The notes: generated by a model not told the origin, from the letters alone. Shown: positions 1 through 8,818, numbered from the stretch's first letter. The stretch is 64,000 nucleotides of DNA from Gammaproteobacteria bacterium (GCA_030425195.1 JAUIAV010000003.1:124001-188000); one strand, 5' to 3'. Numbers and translations: made by a program.

Positions 1-1112
1 AACTGCACCCGGAGTCCCTCTGCCAGCACCCGGTAGTCGAGATATTTCCGCTGCCAGGAGTAACGCCGGTCGAGGCCAGCCAGACCGAGCACGAGCAGCA
101 CACAGAGAATGTACGGCGGCAGCATCGCCTGAACGCCGGGCCAGTCCGCAAAGGCAACGAAACAGACACCCGCGGTCAACGCGAGCAGCGAGGTGGCCCA
201 GGTCACCCGGTAGTAGTAGCCCTGGTAGCGATGCGCCAGGGCATCGGCCTGGTGATACAGCCGATCAATGTCTCTTGCACCCTGACCGCACTCGGCGAGC
301 TCCGGATCGGGGAGCAGAGGGTAGTACCGCTCCGGATCCGCAGGTTGAACCAGGTCGGCGGAGAATTCCGCCATCCGCTGAAAAACCACCCGGTAACGTT
401 CCGGCATGTACAGGGTTCTCGGCTTCAGCTCGTCCCGCGTGAACCAGTATGCCCGCCCCGGCTCCAGGCCCGGGTCGGGCGGCCCGGACTCGAGCCGTGA
501 GCAGACCACGTGATAGACCAGGTCGCTTTCGTCCTCGGTGAAATCAATGGGTGAACGGTGCTGGCCATCGGCGATCAGATCGATCACGTCGTGCTGATGA
601 AACTTGATCACGTGTCCGGTGCCGCCCGGCGCGTTCGACGCCTTGCCATCCCAGATCGCCAGCAGCACGTGGCTGTGCGCGGCAAGATAGGCACCGAGCT
701 GGGCATACTGAAGATCCCGGTCGGCGCCGGGGGCGGCCACGTCCTCTTCCCTGAGCTCCGGCAGCAGCGGCAGCTCGATGCGCTCTCCCAGCTCGCGCAT
801 CACCCGGTACTCGCGCAGCGAATCACCTTCGAAATCACTCTGATAGAGATGCTCGGGCATCGGCAGCAGCACGACGATGGGCACGTCCAGCTCGTGCGCC
901 ACTTCCGCCGCAATCCGATCGGCGCCTTCTGCCAGCGGCGTCATCATCATGAGCGGCAGATCGGGAAAGCTTTCATGCATGTGCTCGAAGAACGCACGCA
1001 CGCGCGCCTTGATCTCTTCGTGTTCCGACTCAACGAGGTCGCGATGGCCGGTGACACCGATCACCAGAGGCACGCGCTCGACCGGATGTCTGTTTCCCGC
1101 TCCCCGCTCCAT
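1..1112 (-). CDS. SLOG-SLATT fusion protein, 3' end outside window
   Basis: 370 residues are visible and no stop is reached, so the C-terminus lies beyond the window edge. The N-terminal half reads as a Rossmann-like SLOG domain: GVTGHRD at residues 19-25, PLAEGADRIAAEVA at 59-72, WDG at 154-156 and GGTGHV at 163-168. From about residue 282 an amphipathic helix leads into two membrane segments (about 304-322 and 333-347) and then the WQRKYLDYRVLAEGLR tail typical of SLATT (DUF4231-like) domains. In known families SLOG binds nucleotide-derived ligands and SLATT is a predicted pore-forming effector in conflict systems; the function here is inference. The start is the ATG at 1112, with no strong Shine-Dalgarno sequence. 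It is divergent from the next gene. Confidence 0.85.
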   Translation of the reverse strand, partial: MERGAGNRHPVERVPLVIGVTGHRDLVESEHEEIKARVRAFFEHMHESFPDLPLMMMTPLAEGADRIAAEVAHELDVPIVVLLPMPEHLYQSDFEGDSLREYRVMRELGERIELPLLPELREEDVAAPGADRDLQYAQLGAYLAAHSHVLLAIWDGKASNAPGGTGHVIKFHQHDVIDLIADGQHRSPIDFTEDESDLVYHVVCSRLESGPPDPGLEPGRAYWFTRDELKPRTLYMPERYRVVFQRMAEFSADLVQPADPERYYPLLPDPELAECGQGARDIDRLYHQADALAHRYQGYYYRVTWATSLLALTAGVCFVAFADWPGVQAMLPPYILCVLLVLGLAGLDRRYSWQRKYLDYRVLAEGLRVQ

Positions 1113-1153
1113 GCGGCAAGGATACGCGCCCCCGTTCGCGTACACTACGGAGG

Positions 1154-1831
1154 ATGGACAACCGTTCGGATCTGATCGACGAACTCCTGAGCACCTATCT
1201 CAAGGTGCCGGTGGTGCTCTACTGGGACCGTGCCAGCGGTATGCCCTTTCCGGACCAGTTCACCCGGCCGAGGGCCGAGTTTCAGGGCATCGCCACCGAC
1301 TGGCTCGATCTCGAGCGGATCGCCTGCGTGGCGGAGAAAGCGCGAATCAGGCATGGCATGCCCGCCCGCCTGCAGGTGGAAGAGCCGGGGCTCGAGATCA
1401 CCATCGGCCAGAAAGCGCTGGACAAGTGGCTGAAACGTTTCCCGCTTCCGTACAGGCTGGAGCTGGGCCCGGAAGCGCTCGTCGTCCACACGGAGATCGC
1501 CGGTTTCCCGGTGGCGGAGTTCGAAACCACGCTGGAGGTGGTCGGCGGCTGGTTCGTGCTCAAGCCCAAGCGGACGTCCTTCTTCGGCGTGCCGGGCTAT
1601 GTTTCCTCCATCTTTCAGACCTACCTGCCCGTGCCGCCGCTGTCGCGGGATACCCGGCTGGCCGCCATCGAGCACGCGAAGGGCCGCCTCAAGCTCAGTT
1701 TTGCACTCTCCAGTTTCGAGGAAGAAATCACACCCGGGCTGCTGATCCGCCTGCAGAAGAAGTTCTTTCCCGTGGTGGATCAGCTCACCGGGTTCATGGG
1801 CGGACGGAGCAGCAGCTCCTGGAGCGCCTAA
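1154..1831 (+). CDS. LmeA-like (DUF2993-type) lipid-binding protein
   Basis: 225 residues, no signal peptide. The middle resembles the DUF2993/LmeA fold: ITIGQKALDKWLKRFPLP at about 80-97, then LELGPEALVVHTEIAGF, LEVVGGWFVLKPKR and LPVPPLSRDTRLAAIEH. Such proteins bind phospholipid and are best known from actinobacteria; the assignment is from motif memory and could be wrong. GGAGG directly abuts the ATG, too close for a usual ribosome site, while TACACT at 1141-1146 is a possible -10 that would give a leaderless transcript. The last 4 bases overlap the convergent wax ester synthase gene. Confidence 0.7.
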   Translation: MDNRSDLIDELLSTYLKVPVVLYWDRASGMPFPDQFTRPRAEFQGIATDWLDLERIACVAEKARIRHGMPARLQVEEPGLEITIGQKALDKWLKRFPLPYRLELGPEALVVHTEIAGFPVAEFETTLEVVGGWFVLKPKRTSFFGVPGYVSSIFQTYLPVPPLSRDTRLAAIEHAKGRLKLSFALSSFEEEITPGLLIRLQKKFFPVVDQLTGFMGGRSSSSWSA

Positions 1832-3267
1832 AACGCCGGCTCCTCCGCATCCTCCACACCGGTTGCGTCCTTGAGCGCCCCGTAGCTTTCCTCCAGGCAT
1901 CGACCGAAGAATCCGGGATCCGGCATCATCTCCCGGCAGCTGGTCAGCGAGATCGTGATCCAGCCGCAGTAGCTGAGGACGGGAAAAATGAGCCCCATAC
2001 CGTCGAAGATGGGGCCCAGTCCGAACTGGGTGACCATTCTCGCGCCTGCCGAGTACAGCGGGAACTGCGGACCCGGCACGTTCGTGACCACACAGTTGAA
2101 AGGCACGTTCATCCGCTCCGCCAGCCCGTACTCCGTATAGAGCCGGGCGGCGAGCGCAGCCGTGGTGGAAGGTATGAACTGACTGTAGTCGGTCATCAGC
2201 TTGGCACCGACCGCGTTGGTCATCGCCTTCGAGCGGGCTGCATGGTCGTGAACGGAGTTCAGACGCTCCAGAGGATCGGCAATCCCGGTACCGAGGGCCA
2301 CCGTCATCGCCGCCACCTGATTACCCATCTTCCCCTTACCCTCGGTACCCCGGACCGAGATGGGTGCCATGGCAATCATGGACTGATCGGGCAGCTCATT
2401 CTTCTCCTGCAGATAGGCCCGGAGCGCACCGCCGACGACGGTGAGCACCACATCGTTCACCGTGGCACCTGCCACCGCATTCTTGATGGACCGCACTTCC
2501 TCCAGCAGGAAGCGGCGGCCCTCCACCACCCTGTGACCGGTCACCTGATGGTTGAAGCGGGTCCGGGGCGGCTGCACCTGCGGCTGATCGAACTTTCTTT
2601 CGGCAAATCCCCGGGTCAGCCGGCCGAAGGCAGGGACCGTTCTGGCCATCACCTCGGCGAACCGGAACGGCTGACTCATGTTGTTGAACTGCGCCCGCAT
2701 CATGAGCTCCAGCGGATTGGGATCCTGCTCTCCGGCCCAGGGATGGGACTTGGGGATCTCCGCCGGATAAGGCTCCAGGTCGTGAATCGCCTCCACCATG
2801 TCCACGCCCGACACGCCGTCGATGCAGGCGTGATGCACCTTGGTGACGATGGCATAGCTGCCTCCGGGCAGACCCGGAATGGCATCCAGCCCTTCCACCA
2901 CCGTGAACTCCCAGAGCGGCCGGGTGAGATCCAGGGGCCGCGAGTGCAGCCTGGCCACCTGGATGCACAGCTGCCGCCAGTCGCCCGGTTCCGGCAGACG
3001 GATATGCCGCACGTGATATTCGAGATCGAAGTGCCGGTCTTCCACCCACCAGGGATGATCCAGGTTGAACGGCACATTCACCACTTTCTCGCGGAAGCTC
3101 CGGGCGAGGTGGAGACGCGACTCGATGGCCCGGAGAATGTCCTTGAAACCCTGTTTGCCGCCTTTCACCGTGGAAGGGTCGTAGATCATGATGCCGCCGA
3201 TGTGCATCGGCGTGGTTGGCGTCTCGAAGTACAGGAAAGACGCGTCCTGCCCGCTGAGCTGCTGCAT
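1828..3267 (-). CDS. Wax ester synthase/diacylglycerol acyltransferase (WS/DGAT)
   Basis: 479 residues, the full length of the bacterial WS/DGAT family. The N-terminus (LSGQDASFLYFETPTTPMHIG) and the catalytic HHxxxDG motif (HHACIDG, residues 145-151) are intact. The C-terminal part has the conserved NVPGPQFPLY segment and the GLIFPVLSYCGW block. The enzyme transfers fatty acyl groups from acyl-CoA to fatty alcohols or diacylglycerol, making neutral storage lipid at the inner membrane. It fits the many acyl-CoA genes in this window. No paired lipase or reductase is adjacent. Confidence 0.93.
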   Translation of the reverse strand: MQQLSGQDASFLYFETPTTPMHIGGIMIYDPSTVKGGKQGFKDILRAIESRLHLARSFREKVVNVPFNLDHPWWVEDRHFDLEYHVRHIRLPEPGDWRQLCIQVARLHSRPLDLTRPLWEFTVVEGLDAIPGLPGGSYAIVTKVHHACIDGVSGVDMVEAIHDLEPYPAEIPKSHPWAGEQDPNPLELMMRAQFNNMSQPFRFAEVMARTVPAFGRLTRGFAERKFDQPQVQPPRTRFNHQVTGHRVVEGRRFLLEEVRSIKNAVAGATVNDVVLTVVGGALRAYLQEKNELPDQSMIAMAPISVRGTEGKGKMGNQVAAMTVALGTGIADPLERLNSVHDHAARSKAMTNAVGAKLMTDYSQFIPSTTAALAARLYTEYGLAERMNVPFNCVVTNVPGPQFPLYSAGARMVTQFGLGPIFDGMGLIFPVLSYCGWITISLTSCREMMPDPGFFGRCLEESYGALKDATGVEDAEEPAF

Positions 3268-3380
3268 GTGCCCCCCTCAGAGCCGTGTCTGAAGGCAGAT
3301 TACGCCTCGACTCCAGGGCCAACAAGCCGCGCGAAGTGCTAGCATTGCGGCAATCAGAATACGTTGGATCTCAGACGACC

Positions 3381-3872
3381 ATGTCCAACCGCCCGTTTAC
3401 CGCGCTCACCCTGCTGACCGCCTTCTTTCTGCTGACGGCCTGCGAGCCGAAGGATCGACGGCCCGGACTCTGGCTGTCCGGCGAAGCGGTCGAGGAGATG
3501 CCCACGGACTGGTCGTTCATCGCCGACCACCCCGAGATCTTCGTGGAAACCCGACCCTGGTACGGCATCCCGTTCTCCGTGACCACCGTAATCGGCACCC
3601 GCAACGGCCGGCTGTACGTTCCTTCCATCTATTCCGAGGAAGCCGCTTTTCCCGGCACGAAATACTGGAACTCGGTCATCGCGGACAATCCGGAGGTGCG
3701 CCTGAAGATCGGGGACAGGCTCTATCCGATGCGGGCAACGCCGGTCCAGGATCTCGCGGAGTTCCGGGAAGGCGCCGGCGCCCTGGCAGACAAGTACGAC
3801 AGCTGGGCGGGCTGGGTGGAAGATGAGTCGAGCGCACCGCACTTCGTGATCATCCGGATGGATCCCCTTTAA
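3381..3872 (+). CDS. Lipoprotein with nitroreductase-like split-barrel fold
   Basis: 163 residues. The start is placed at the ATG at 3381 because it gives a clean lipoprotein signal (MSNRPFTALTLLTAFF, then lipobox LLTAC); an upstream in-frame extension would destroy it. The mature part contains GRLYVPS, FPGTKYWNSVIADNPEVRLKIGDRLYPMRA-type text that recalls flavin/deazaflavin-binding split-barrel proteins, in which a dNPxVxxxIG segment follows the cofactor site. Family membership is moderate; no catalytic residues can be assigned. It is predicted to be anchored in the outer or inner membrane. Confidence 0.75.
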   Translation: MSNRPFTALTLLTAFFLLTACEPKDRRPGLWLSGEAVEEMPTDWSFIADHPEIFVETRPWYGIPFSVTTVIGTRNGRLYVPSIYSEEAAFPGTKYWNSVIADNPEVRLKIGDRLYPMRATPVQDLAEFREGAGALADKYDSWAGWVEDESSAPHFVIIRMDPL

Positions 3873-3929
3873 GTCTGGGCCGACGTTCCGGATTACACAG
3901 GTGCAGCACACTCCAGGCTGGATCCCTCA

Positions 3930-5924
3930 CTACAGCGAAAACGCCACCAGATAGTCGCCCTCGCCGCCGATCCCGGCTCGGGCATCGCCGCCCGCGGCAA
4001 TCACCACGAACTGCCGTGGCCCCTCATCCGTGTCTACCGTGTAGCTCATGGGTGTGGCGTTGCCGGGAAACGGCAGCGCGTGCTGCCAGAGTTCATCGCC
4101 GGTATCCACGTCGTAGGCACGCAGCCGTCTTTCCGCCGCGGCACCGATGAAGATCAGACCGGTGTCCGTGAGCAGCGGTCCGCCCATGCCCGCCATGCCG
4201 ATCGGCAGCGGTATCAGGGTGATTTCCCGGGTGGTGCCGTGATGACGCCGCCAGATCTGGGCCTGCTCGTTGATGTCGATGACCATGATTTCCGCCAGCG
4301 GCGTTCCGGCACAGGGCATGCCGACCACCGGGTCCAGATAAGGGTGCCGGGACATCAGATGCTCGGCGCCGACCTGCGGGGCGATCTCGGCACCGGGCGG
4401 CAGATCGTATCGGACTTCGAACTCCCGCCTTGCCGCGCGCCGGGCTTCCGGATCCGTGTCCGGAGCTTCCAGCACGGCCAGCAGATCCTCGGCTCCCTTG
4501 CGCGGAATGAGCTTGGTTCGAAACGGCACGTTGTTGGTGTTCACCACGATCAGTCCGCGCTGCTCATCCACCGCCACGCCACCCCAGTTGATGGCGCCCA
4601 TGTTGCTCGGCAGGCCAATGGTCCATTGCTCGGTGATGGGCGTGAAAACAGGCCCGGTCACGCTTTCAGCGTCCATGTCGTCACACAGGCCGAAAGGGGA
4701 ATCACCTCTGGCATAGCTGCGCGACGTCTGGAACGCCGGAGGCGGAAAGGGCTGTACGTCGGAGAGCCTGTCAGCCAGCGGTCCTTCGACCGGAACCGGC
4801 TGATAGGTGACGTCCACCAGCGGCTGCCCCGTCTCACGATGCAGCACGAACACGTGGCCCATCTTGGTGGCCTGAATCAGCGCCGGTATCCGGACACCCT
4901 TCATCGACAGATCTGCGAGCACCGGCTGAGTCGGTACGTCGAAATCCCAGAAGTCCCGGATCACGGTGTTGAAGTGCCAGAGCACTTCGCCTGTTGATGC
5001 GCGCAACGCCACCACCGAAGACCCGTAGTAAGCCATGTCGAGCCCGGGCGGACGGTCATAGTCCGGCGCCGGATTGCCGGTGGGCAGGAACACCATGTCG
5101 CGCTCGGCATCCACCACCATGGGCGCCCATACGTTCGGCGTACCCAGGGCATAGCCCGCACTGCTGACCGGCTGAATCCCATGCTCGTAGCCCGGCGGTG
5201 CCAGATCGAATGCCCAGGCCAGCTCGCCGGTGACCGCATGATAGGCGCGCACCACGCCGCTGGGTGCGGTGACCCGTCCGCCGTCGCTGACCGCCGAGCC
5301 AACGATGACCAGATCCCCCGCCACCACCGGCGGCGAGGTCACCTGATACTCACCGGCCCAGTTGATGTGGCCGACATCCGCATCCAGCACCACCTCGCCA
5401 TCATCACCAAACGTACGGCACGGTGCTCCTGTGAGGGTATTGAGCGCCATGAGGCGCGCATCGTTGGTGGCCATGAGCATCCGTGCGGGACACTCTGAAT
5501 CGTCCGTGCGTACGGGTGTCACACTGCGGCAGTTGAACTCGTTGGCGGGCCGGAGGCTCCGGTCCACCTGAGGGTCGAAGGACCAGAGCTCCGCACCGGT
5601 CAGAGGATCCAGCGCCACCACCCGGTTGTACGGGGAGCAGAAGAGCAGGCGTCCTTCGGCGAGCACGGGGGTTGTCTGAAACACTTCTTCCACCTCCCCG
5701 GTGCGGTAGGTCCAGGCCAGCTGCAGATCATCCACGTTGTCCCGCGTGATCTCCCCGAGCGCCGTGAACTTCCGGCCACCCGGGCCGCCGTACGCTGCCC
5801 ATTCGGACGTCGCCCGGGGTTCGCCGCCGGCACCGGCCAGATAGGCGTCAAAGTCCGTATCGCAGGCGGCGAGCAGCCAGCACAGGACGAGCGCCGCCCC
5901 CCACTTCATTTCCGGAGTCTTCAT
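3930..5924 (-). CDS. PQQ-dependent dehydrogenase, lipoprotein (membrane glucose dehydrogenase-like)
   Basis: 664 residues. A lipoprotein signal ends at LLAACD (Cys about residue 21). The rest is an eight-bladed quinoprotein propeller: WAAYGGPGGRKFTALGEI near the N-terminus, repeated W-docking segments (LTGAELWSFDP, STGEVLWHF, ETGQPLVDV, TGDELWQHALP) and the typical closing text PMSYTVDTDEG...FVVIAAGG. No cytochrome c motif is present, so electrons must pass to another carrier. Closest in style to the quinate/glucose dehydrogenase branch lacking the N-terminal membrane domain; the substrate is unknown. It is transcribed away from the TonB receptor gene across a 206-bp shared region, suggesting joint function or regulation. 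Confidence 0.9.
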   Translation of the reverse strand: MKTPEMKWGAALVLCWLLAACDTDFDAYLAGAGGEPRATSEWAAYGGPGGRKFTALGEITRDNVDDLQLAWTYRTGEVEEVFQTTPVLAEGRLLFCSPYNRVVALDPLTGAELWSFDPQVDRSLRPANEFNCRSVTPVRTDDSECPARMLMATNDARLMALNTLTGAPCRTFGDDGEVVLDADVGHINWAGEYQVTSPPVVAGDLVIVGSAVSDGGRVTAPSGVVRAYHAVTGELAWAFDLAPPGYEHGIQPVSSAGYALGTPNVWAPMVVDAERDMVFLPTGNPAPDYDRPPGLDMAYYGSSVVALRASTGEVLWHFNTVIRDFWDFDVPTQPVLADLSMKGVRIPALIQATKMGHVFVLHRETGQPLVDVTYQPVPVEGPLADRLSDVQPFPPPAFQTSRSYARGDSPFGLCDDMDAESVTGPVFTPITEQWTIGLPSNMGAINWGGVAVDEQRGLIVVNTNNVPFRTKLIPRKGAEDLLAVLEAPDTDPEARRAARREFEVRYDLPPGAEIAPQVGAEHLMSRHPYLDPVVGMPCAGTPLAEIMVIDINEQAQIWRRHHGTTREITLIPLPIGMAGMGGPLLTDTGLIFIGAAAERRLRAYDVDTGDELWQHALPFPGNATPMSYTVDTDEGPRQFVVIAAGGDARAGIGGEGDYLVAFSL

Positions 5925-6130
5925 CTCGTACGGGCCCTCACAATATGTTCCGACTCAGCCTGAGCGGCAATATCCATGCCACGCCAATCGGCAAAGAATA
6001 TCAATGACTTAGCTGTCTGGGTACGGATCGCGCCTGGGGAACAATCCGATTAGTTGGCAAAAACGACCAGGGTGCACCACCCCGAGAAACGGCGTATGGT
6101 TTTTTTTCCAAAGGAAGGTTGGAGAACCCC

Positions 6131-8464
6131 ATGCGCAACCGGATCCAGAAGAATGGAAAGTACGGGCTGCTCGCAGCCGCTGTTTTCACACTGGTCGTCG
6201 GCCTCTACCCCTCTGTCCCGGCGTTCGCCGGAGAGGCCATGATCGAAGAAATCATCGTCACGGCTCAGAAACGGGAAGAAGCTCTACAGGACACTCCCAT
6301 TTCCGTCACCGCCTTCACCGGCCGCACCATCGAGGATCTCGGCTTCCGCCAGTCGGTGGACATCACGGCCCAGACACCGAACTTCAACGTGGGGTATCCG
6401 AACGGAGATACCGGCGTACCGGCTCTGTTCATCCGCGGCGTCGGCCTGAACGACTTCGCCGTGCTGAACCAAGGCCCCGTCGCGTCCTACGTCGACGAAG
6501 TCTACGTCTCCTCGAACGCGGCCCAGATCTTTCAGCTCCTGGATGTGGAAAGGGTCGAGGTTCTGCGCGGGCCTCAGGGCACGCTGTACGGGCGGAACGC
6601 CAATGGCGGTGCCGTCAACTACTATTCTCGTCGACCCGGTGAAGAGTGGAACGGCTGGGCCCGGGCCGGCTTCGGTGACTGGAGCAGCACGAAATTCGAA
6701 GGCGCGATCGGCGGGCCCGTCACTGACGCGTTCGGTGTTCGATTCGCAGCCCTGAAGACCGATTCGGATGGCTGGATGCGGAACCGGTACACCGGAAACC
6801 GCCAGCAGGGTGTGGACGAGTTCGCCTGGCGCCTGCTGCTGGAGTTCGCGCCAAACGACCGGTTCGACGCCCTGCTGAACGTCCATGGCGGCGAAACCCA
6901 ATCAGACTCGGTGCAGTACAGGCATCTCGGCACCTGGCCGGCGCCGTTCTTCTTCGGCGACAACTGTCCGAACAGCGAGATCCAGAGTTTCAACTGCATG
7001 GATATCGTGGGCTACAGCGAGTACGACGTCAGCAACTACATCGCCGGGGGCGACATCGAAGCCGTACCCGGATACAAGGAAGGTAATTACGACTACGAGG
7101 ACACGAACGACACCAGCTTCTGGGGCGTTTCGCTCAACGTCAACTGGGACATCGGCAACGATCTGACGCTCACCTCCATCACAGCCTACGACGATGTGGA
7201 TGATTTCCGCCCTGAAGAGACCGATGCAGGCCCGGCAGACGTGCTGACCGGCGTACTCGGTGTCGAGCAGGAAACGTTCTCACAGGAGTTCCGCATCAGC
7301 CAGGTGAAAGAGACCTGGAACTGGCTGGCCGGCGTGTACTACCTGGACGACCAGGCGGACGACAGAACCTCCTTCGATCTGCTCCGGCTGCTGCGCCCTG
7401 ACTTCGTCGGCGTCGACGATCCGGCTGTCTGCGGTCCCCTGGCTCCCGCAGGCAATCCCACCGGTTTCTGTCCGGACCAGTTCGTCTTCGAGCAGATCTC
7501 CGGCACCAGGCAGACCATAGAAAGCTTCGCGATCTACGGTGATGCCTCGTTCGACCTGTCTGACCGCTGGCGGTTGTCGCTCGGTCTTCGATACACGGAT
7601 GAGGAAGTGAAGCATGCCGCAGCCTTCTACTATGACGAGCCCGCAGCCGGCTCACCGCTGATCACGGCTTCCAACGACAAAACCAGCTTCGACAACGTCT
7701 CCGGCCGGGCGGTGCTCGACTTCAGGGTCACCGATGAGATGCTCCTCTACGGCAGCATTTCCAACGGGTTCAAAGCCGGCGGCATTCAGAGCACCACCGA
7801 TGGCAGCTTCCCTTTCGATGAAGAGGAGCTGGTCAGCTACGAAGCGGGCTTCAAGTGGCAGACGCCGAGCGGAAAGATGCGGTTCAACGGTTCGGTATTC
7901 TTCTACGACTACACGGACATGCAGGTCTTCCAGTTCGTGATCCTCGGCGATCCGCCAACGCCCATCTCTCTGCTCACCAATGCCTCGGATGCCGAAACCA
8001 CCGGTGCGGAGTTCGAATTCCAGTGGCTGCCCGTGGATAACCTGTTCATCAGCATGGGTCTCGGGTTGCTCGATGCGGAGTACAAGGACTTCGTAGACGA
8101 ACTCGGCACCGATTTCTCCGGGAACAAGATCACCCTGGCACCCGACCTGAGTTTCAATGGTCTGGCTCAGTACGACATCCCGACCGGCATCGGCACCTTC
8201 ACGCTGCAGCTCGACTGGTTGTACCAGGACAAGGTCTATTTCGACTCCCTGAACAACGAGCTGCTGAGCGAAGACTCCTACTGGCTATGGAACGGGCGCA
8301 TAGCCTGGGCACCCACCGAGGAGTGGGAAATCGCGGTGTGGGGCCGCAACCTGGGTGATGAGGAGTACATGTCCTACGCATTCGATCTGTCGTTCTTCGG
8401 TTTCCACGAGCAGATGCTGGGCACCCCGCAGATGTTCGGCTTCGAGGTGACCTACCGCCGCTGA
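6131..8464 (+). CDS. TonB-dependent outer membrane receptor
   Basis: 777 residues. The ATG at 6131 is chosen over an in-frame TTG at 6119 because GGAG at 6121-6124 sits 6 bases upstream. A signal peptide ends near VPAFA, followed by a TonB box-like IEEIIVTAQKR, the plug domain (DTPISVTAF, FIRGVGLNDF, VERVEVLRGPQGTLYGRNANGGAVNYYSRRP) and a 22-strand barrel ending in an aromatic-rich C-terminus (FGFEVTYRR). Such receptors import iron chelates, cofactors or carbohydrates/lipids with TonB-ExbBD energy. The divergent PQQ dehydrogenase suggests an organic substrate or the cofactor itself, which is inference. Confidence 0.95.
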   Translation: MRNRIQKNGKYGLLAAAVFTLVVGLYPSVPAFAGEAMIEEIIVTAQKREEALQDTPISVTAFTGRTIEDLGFRQSVDITAQTPNFNVGYPNGDTGVPALFIRGVGLNDFAVLNQGPVASYVDEVYVSSNAAQIFQLLDVERVEVLRGPQGTLYGRNANGGAVNYYSRRPGEEWNGWARAGFGDWSSTKFEGAIGGPVTDAFGVRFAALKTDSDGWMRNRYTGNRQQGVDEFAWRLLLEFAPNDRFDALLNVHGGETQSDSVQYRHLGTWPAPFFFGDNCPNSEIQSFNCMDIVGYSEYDVSNYIAGGDIEAVPGYKEGNYDYEDTNDTSFWGVSLNVNWDIGNDLTLTSITAYDDVDDFRPEETDAGPADVLTGVLGVEQETFSQEFRISQVKETWNWLAGVYYLDDQADDRTSFDLLRLLRPDFVGVDDPAVCGPLAPAGNPTGFCPDQFVFEQISGTRQTIESFAIYGDASFDLSDRWRLSLGLRYTDEEVKHAAAFYYDEPAAGSPLITASNDKTSFDNVSGRAVLDFRVTDEMLLYGSISNGFKAGGIQSTTDGSFPFDEEELVSYEAGFKWQTPSGKMRFNGSVFFYDYTDMQVFQFVILGDPPTPISLLTNASDAETTGAEFEFQWLPVDNLFISMGLGLLDAEYKDFVDELGTDFSGNKITLAPDLSFNGLAQYDIPTGIGTFTLQLDWLYQDKVYFDSLNNELLSEDSYWLWNGRIAWAPTEEWEIAVWGRNLGDEEYMSYAFDLSFFGFHEQMLGTPQMFGFEVTYRR

Positions 8465-8734
8465 AACAGACCGGGGCAGGAGTCCGGTACGCTGGACAGG
8501 CTCCTGTCCCTGCTGTCACCATGTTTCAGCTCACGCGAAACAAGCGTGTCAGGGGAGGCAAACGAGTAGCGAGTAGGAAGAATAGGAAGACTGGGAAGAC
8601 TGGGAAGACTGGAAAGACCAGAAAGCCTGGAAATACGGATTGAGTGATGTAGCGCGGTATCAACCCGAGACCGCCTGTGTGTGCTTGCAGTCAAGCATGG
8701 GCCCGTTTGTCCATATCGACTCTTTGATGAAAGA
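8465..8734. other. Intergenic leader with hairpins and repeats
   Basis: No gene is seen between the TonB receptor and the repeat-led lipoprotein. Just after the receptor stop, CAGGAG (8477-8482) can pair with CTCCTG (8501-8506) around an inner TCC/GGA stem, while GGACAG (8494-8499) can instead pair with CTGTCC (8504-8509). These competing hairpins lack a T-tract, so termination is doubtful. Further on lies a 9-bp purine-rich repeat block, listed separately. From 8681 the lipoprotein frame is open, with TTG codons in each 15-bp repeat. Confidence 0.5.
8576..8635. repeat. Degenerate 9-bp tandem repeat (GGAAGACTG)
   Basis: GGAAGA-like cores recur at 8576, 8585, 8594, 8603 and 8612, a strict 9-base period, decaying at the 3' end (GGAAAGACC, GAAAGCCTG). 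Non-coding as far as can be seen. It shares the GGAAGAC core with the 15-bp repeat 100 bases downstream. Confidence 0.85.
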
Positions 8735-8818
8735 AAGCACTTGGAAGACAAGCACTTGGAAGACAAGCACTTGGAAGAAAAGCGCTTGGAAGAAAAGCAC
8801 ATGGAAGGAAAGCACATG
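8735..8818 (+). repeat. 15-bp tandem repeat forming a ladder of ribosome sites and starts
   Basis: Five full units plus a partial sixth: AAGCACTTGGAAGAC (8735, 8750), AAGCACTTGGAAGAA (8765), AAGCGCTTGGAAGAA (8780), AAGCACATGGAAGGA (8795) and AAGCACATG (8810). Each unit carries a purine-rich GGAAG Shine-Dalgarno-like core placed about 8 bases before the TTG or ATG of the next unit. All six candidate starts (8741, 8756, 8771, 8786, 8801, 8816) are in the frame of the downstream lipoprotein. Read as protein the units give HLEDK-type pentapeptides. Confidence 0.9.

Noticed and set aside
877-3342. An 821-residue plus-strand frame
   Set aside because: Overlaps the SLOG-SLATT, LmeA-like and WS/DGAT genes in other frames and shows no domain or signal.
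8681-8815. N-terminal extension of the 8.8 kb lipoprotein including HLEDK repeats as part of the main product
   Set aside because: Would place about 45 charged residues before the signal peptide; the ATG at 8816 has a better ribosome site. The repeats are reported separately.
8735-8818. CRISPR-like array
   Set aside because: Units are 15 bp and directly adjacent with no spacers, and no cas genes are present.
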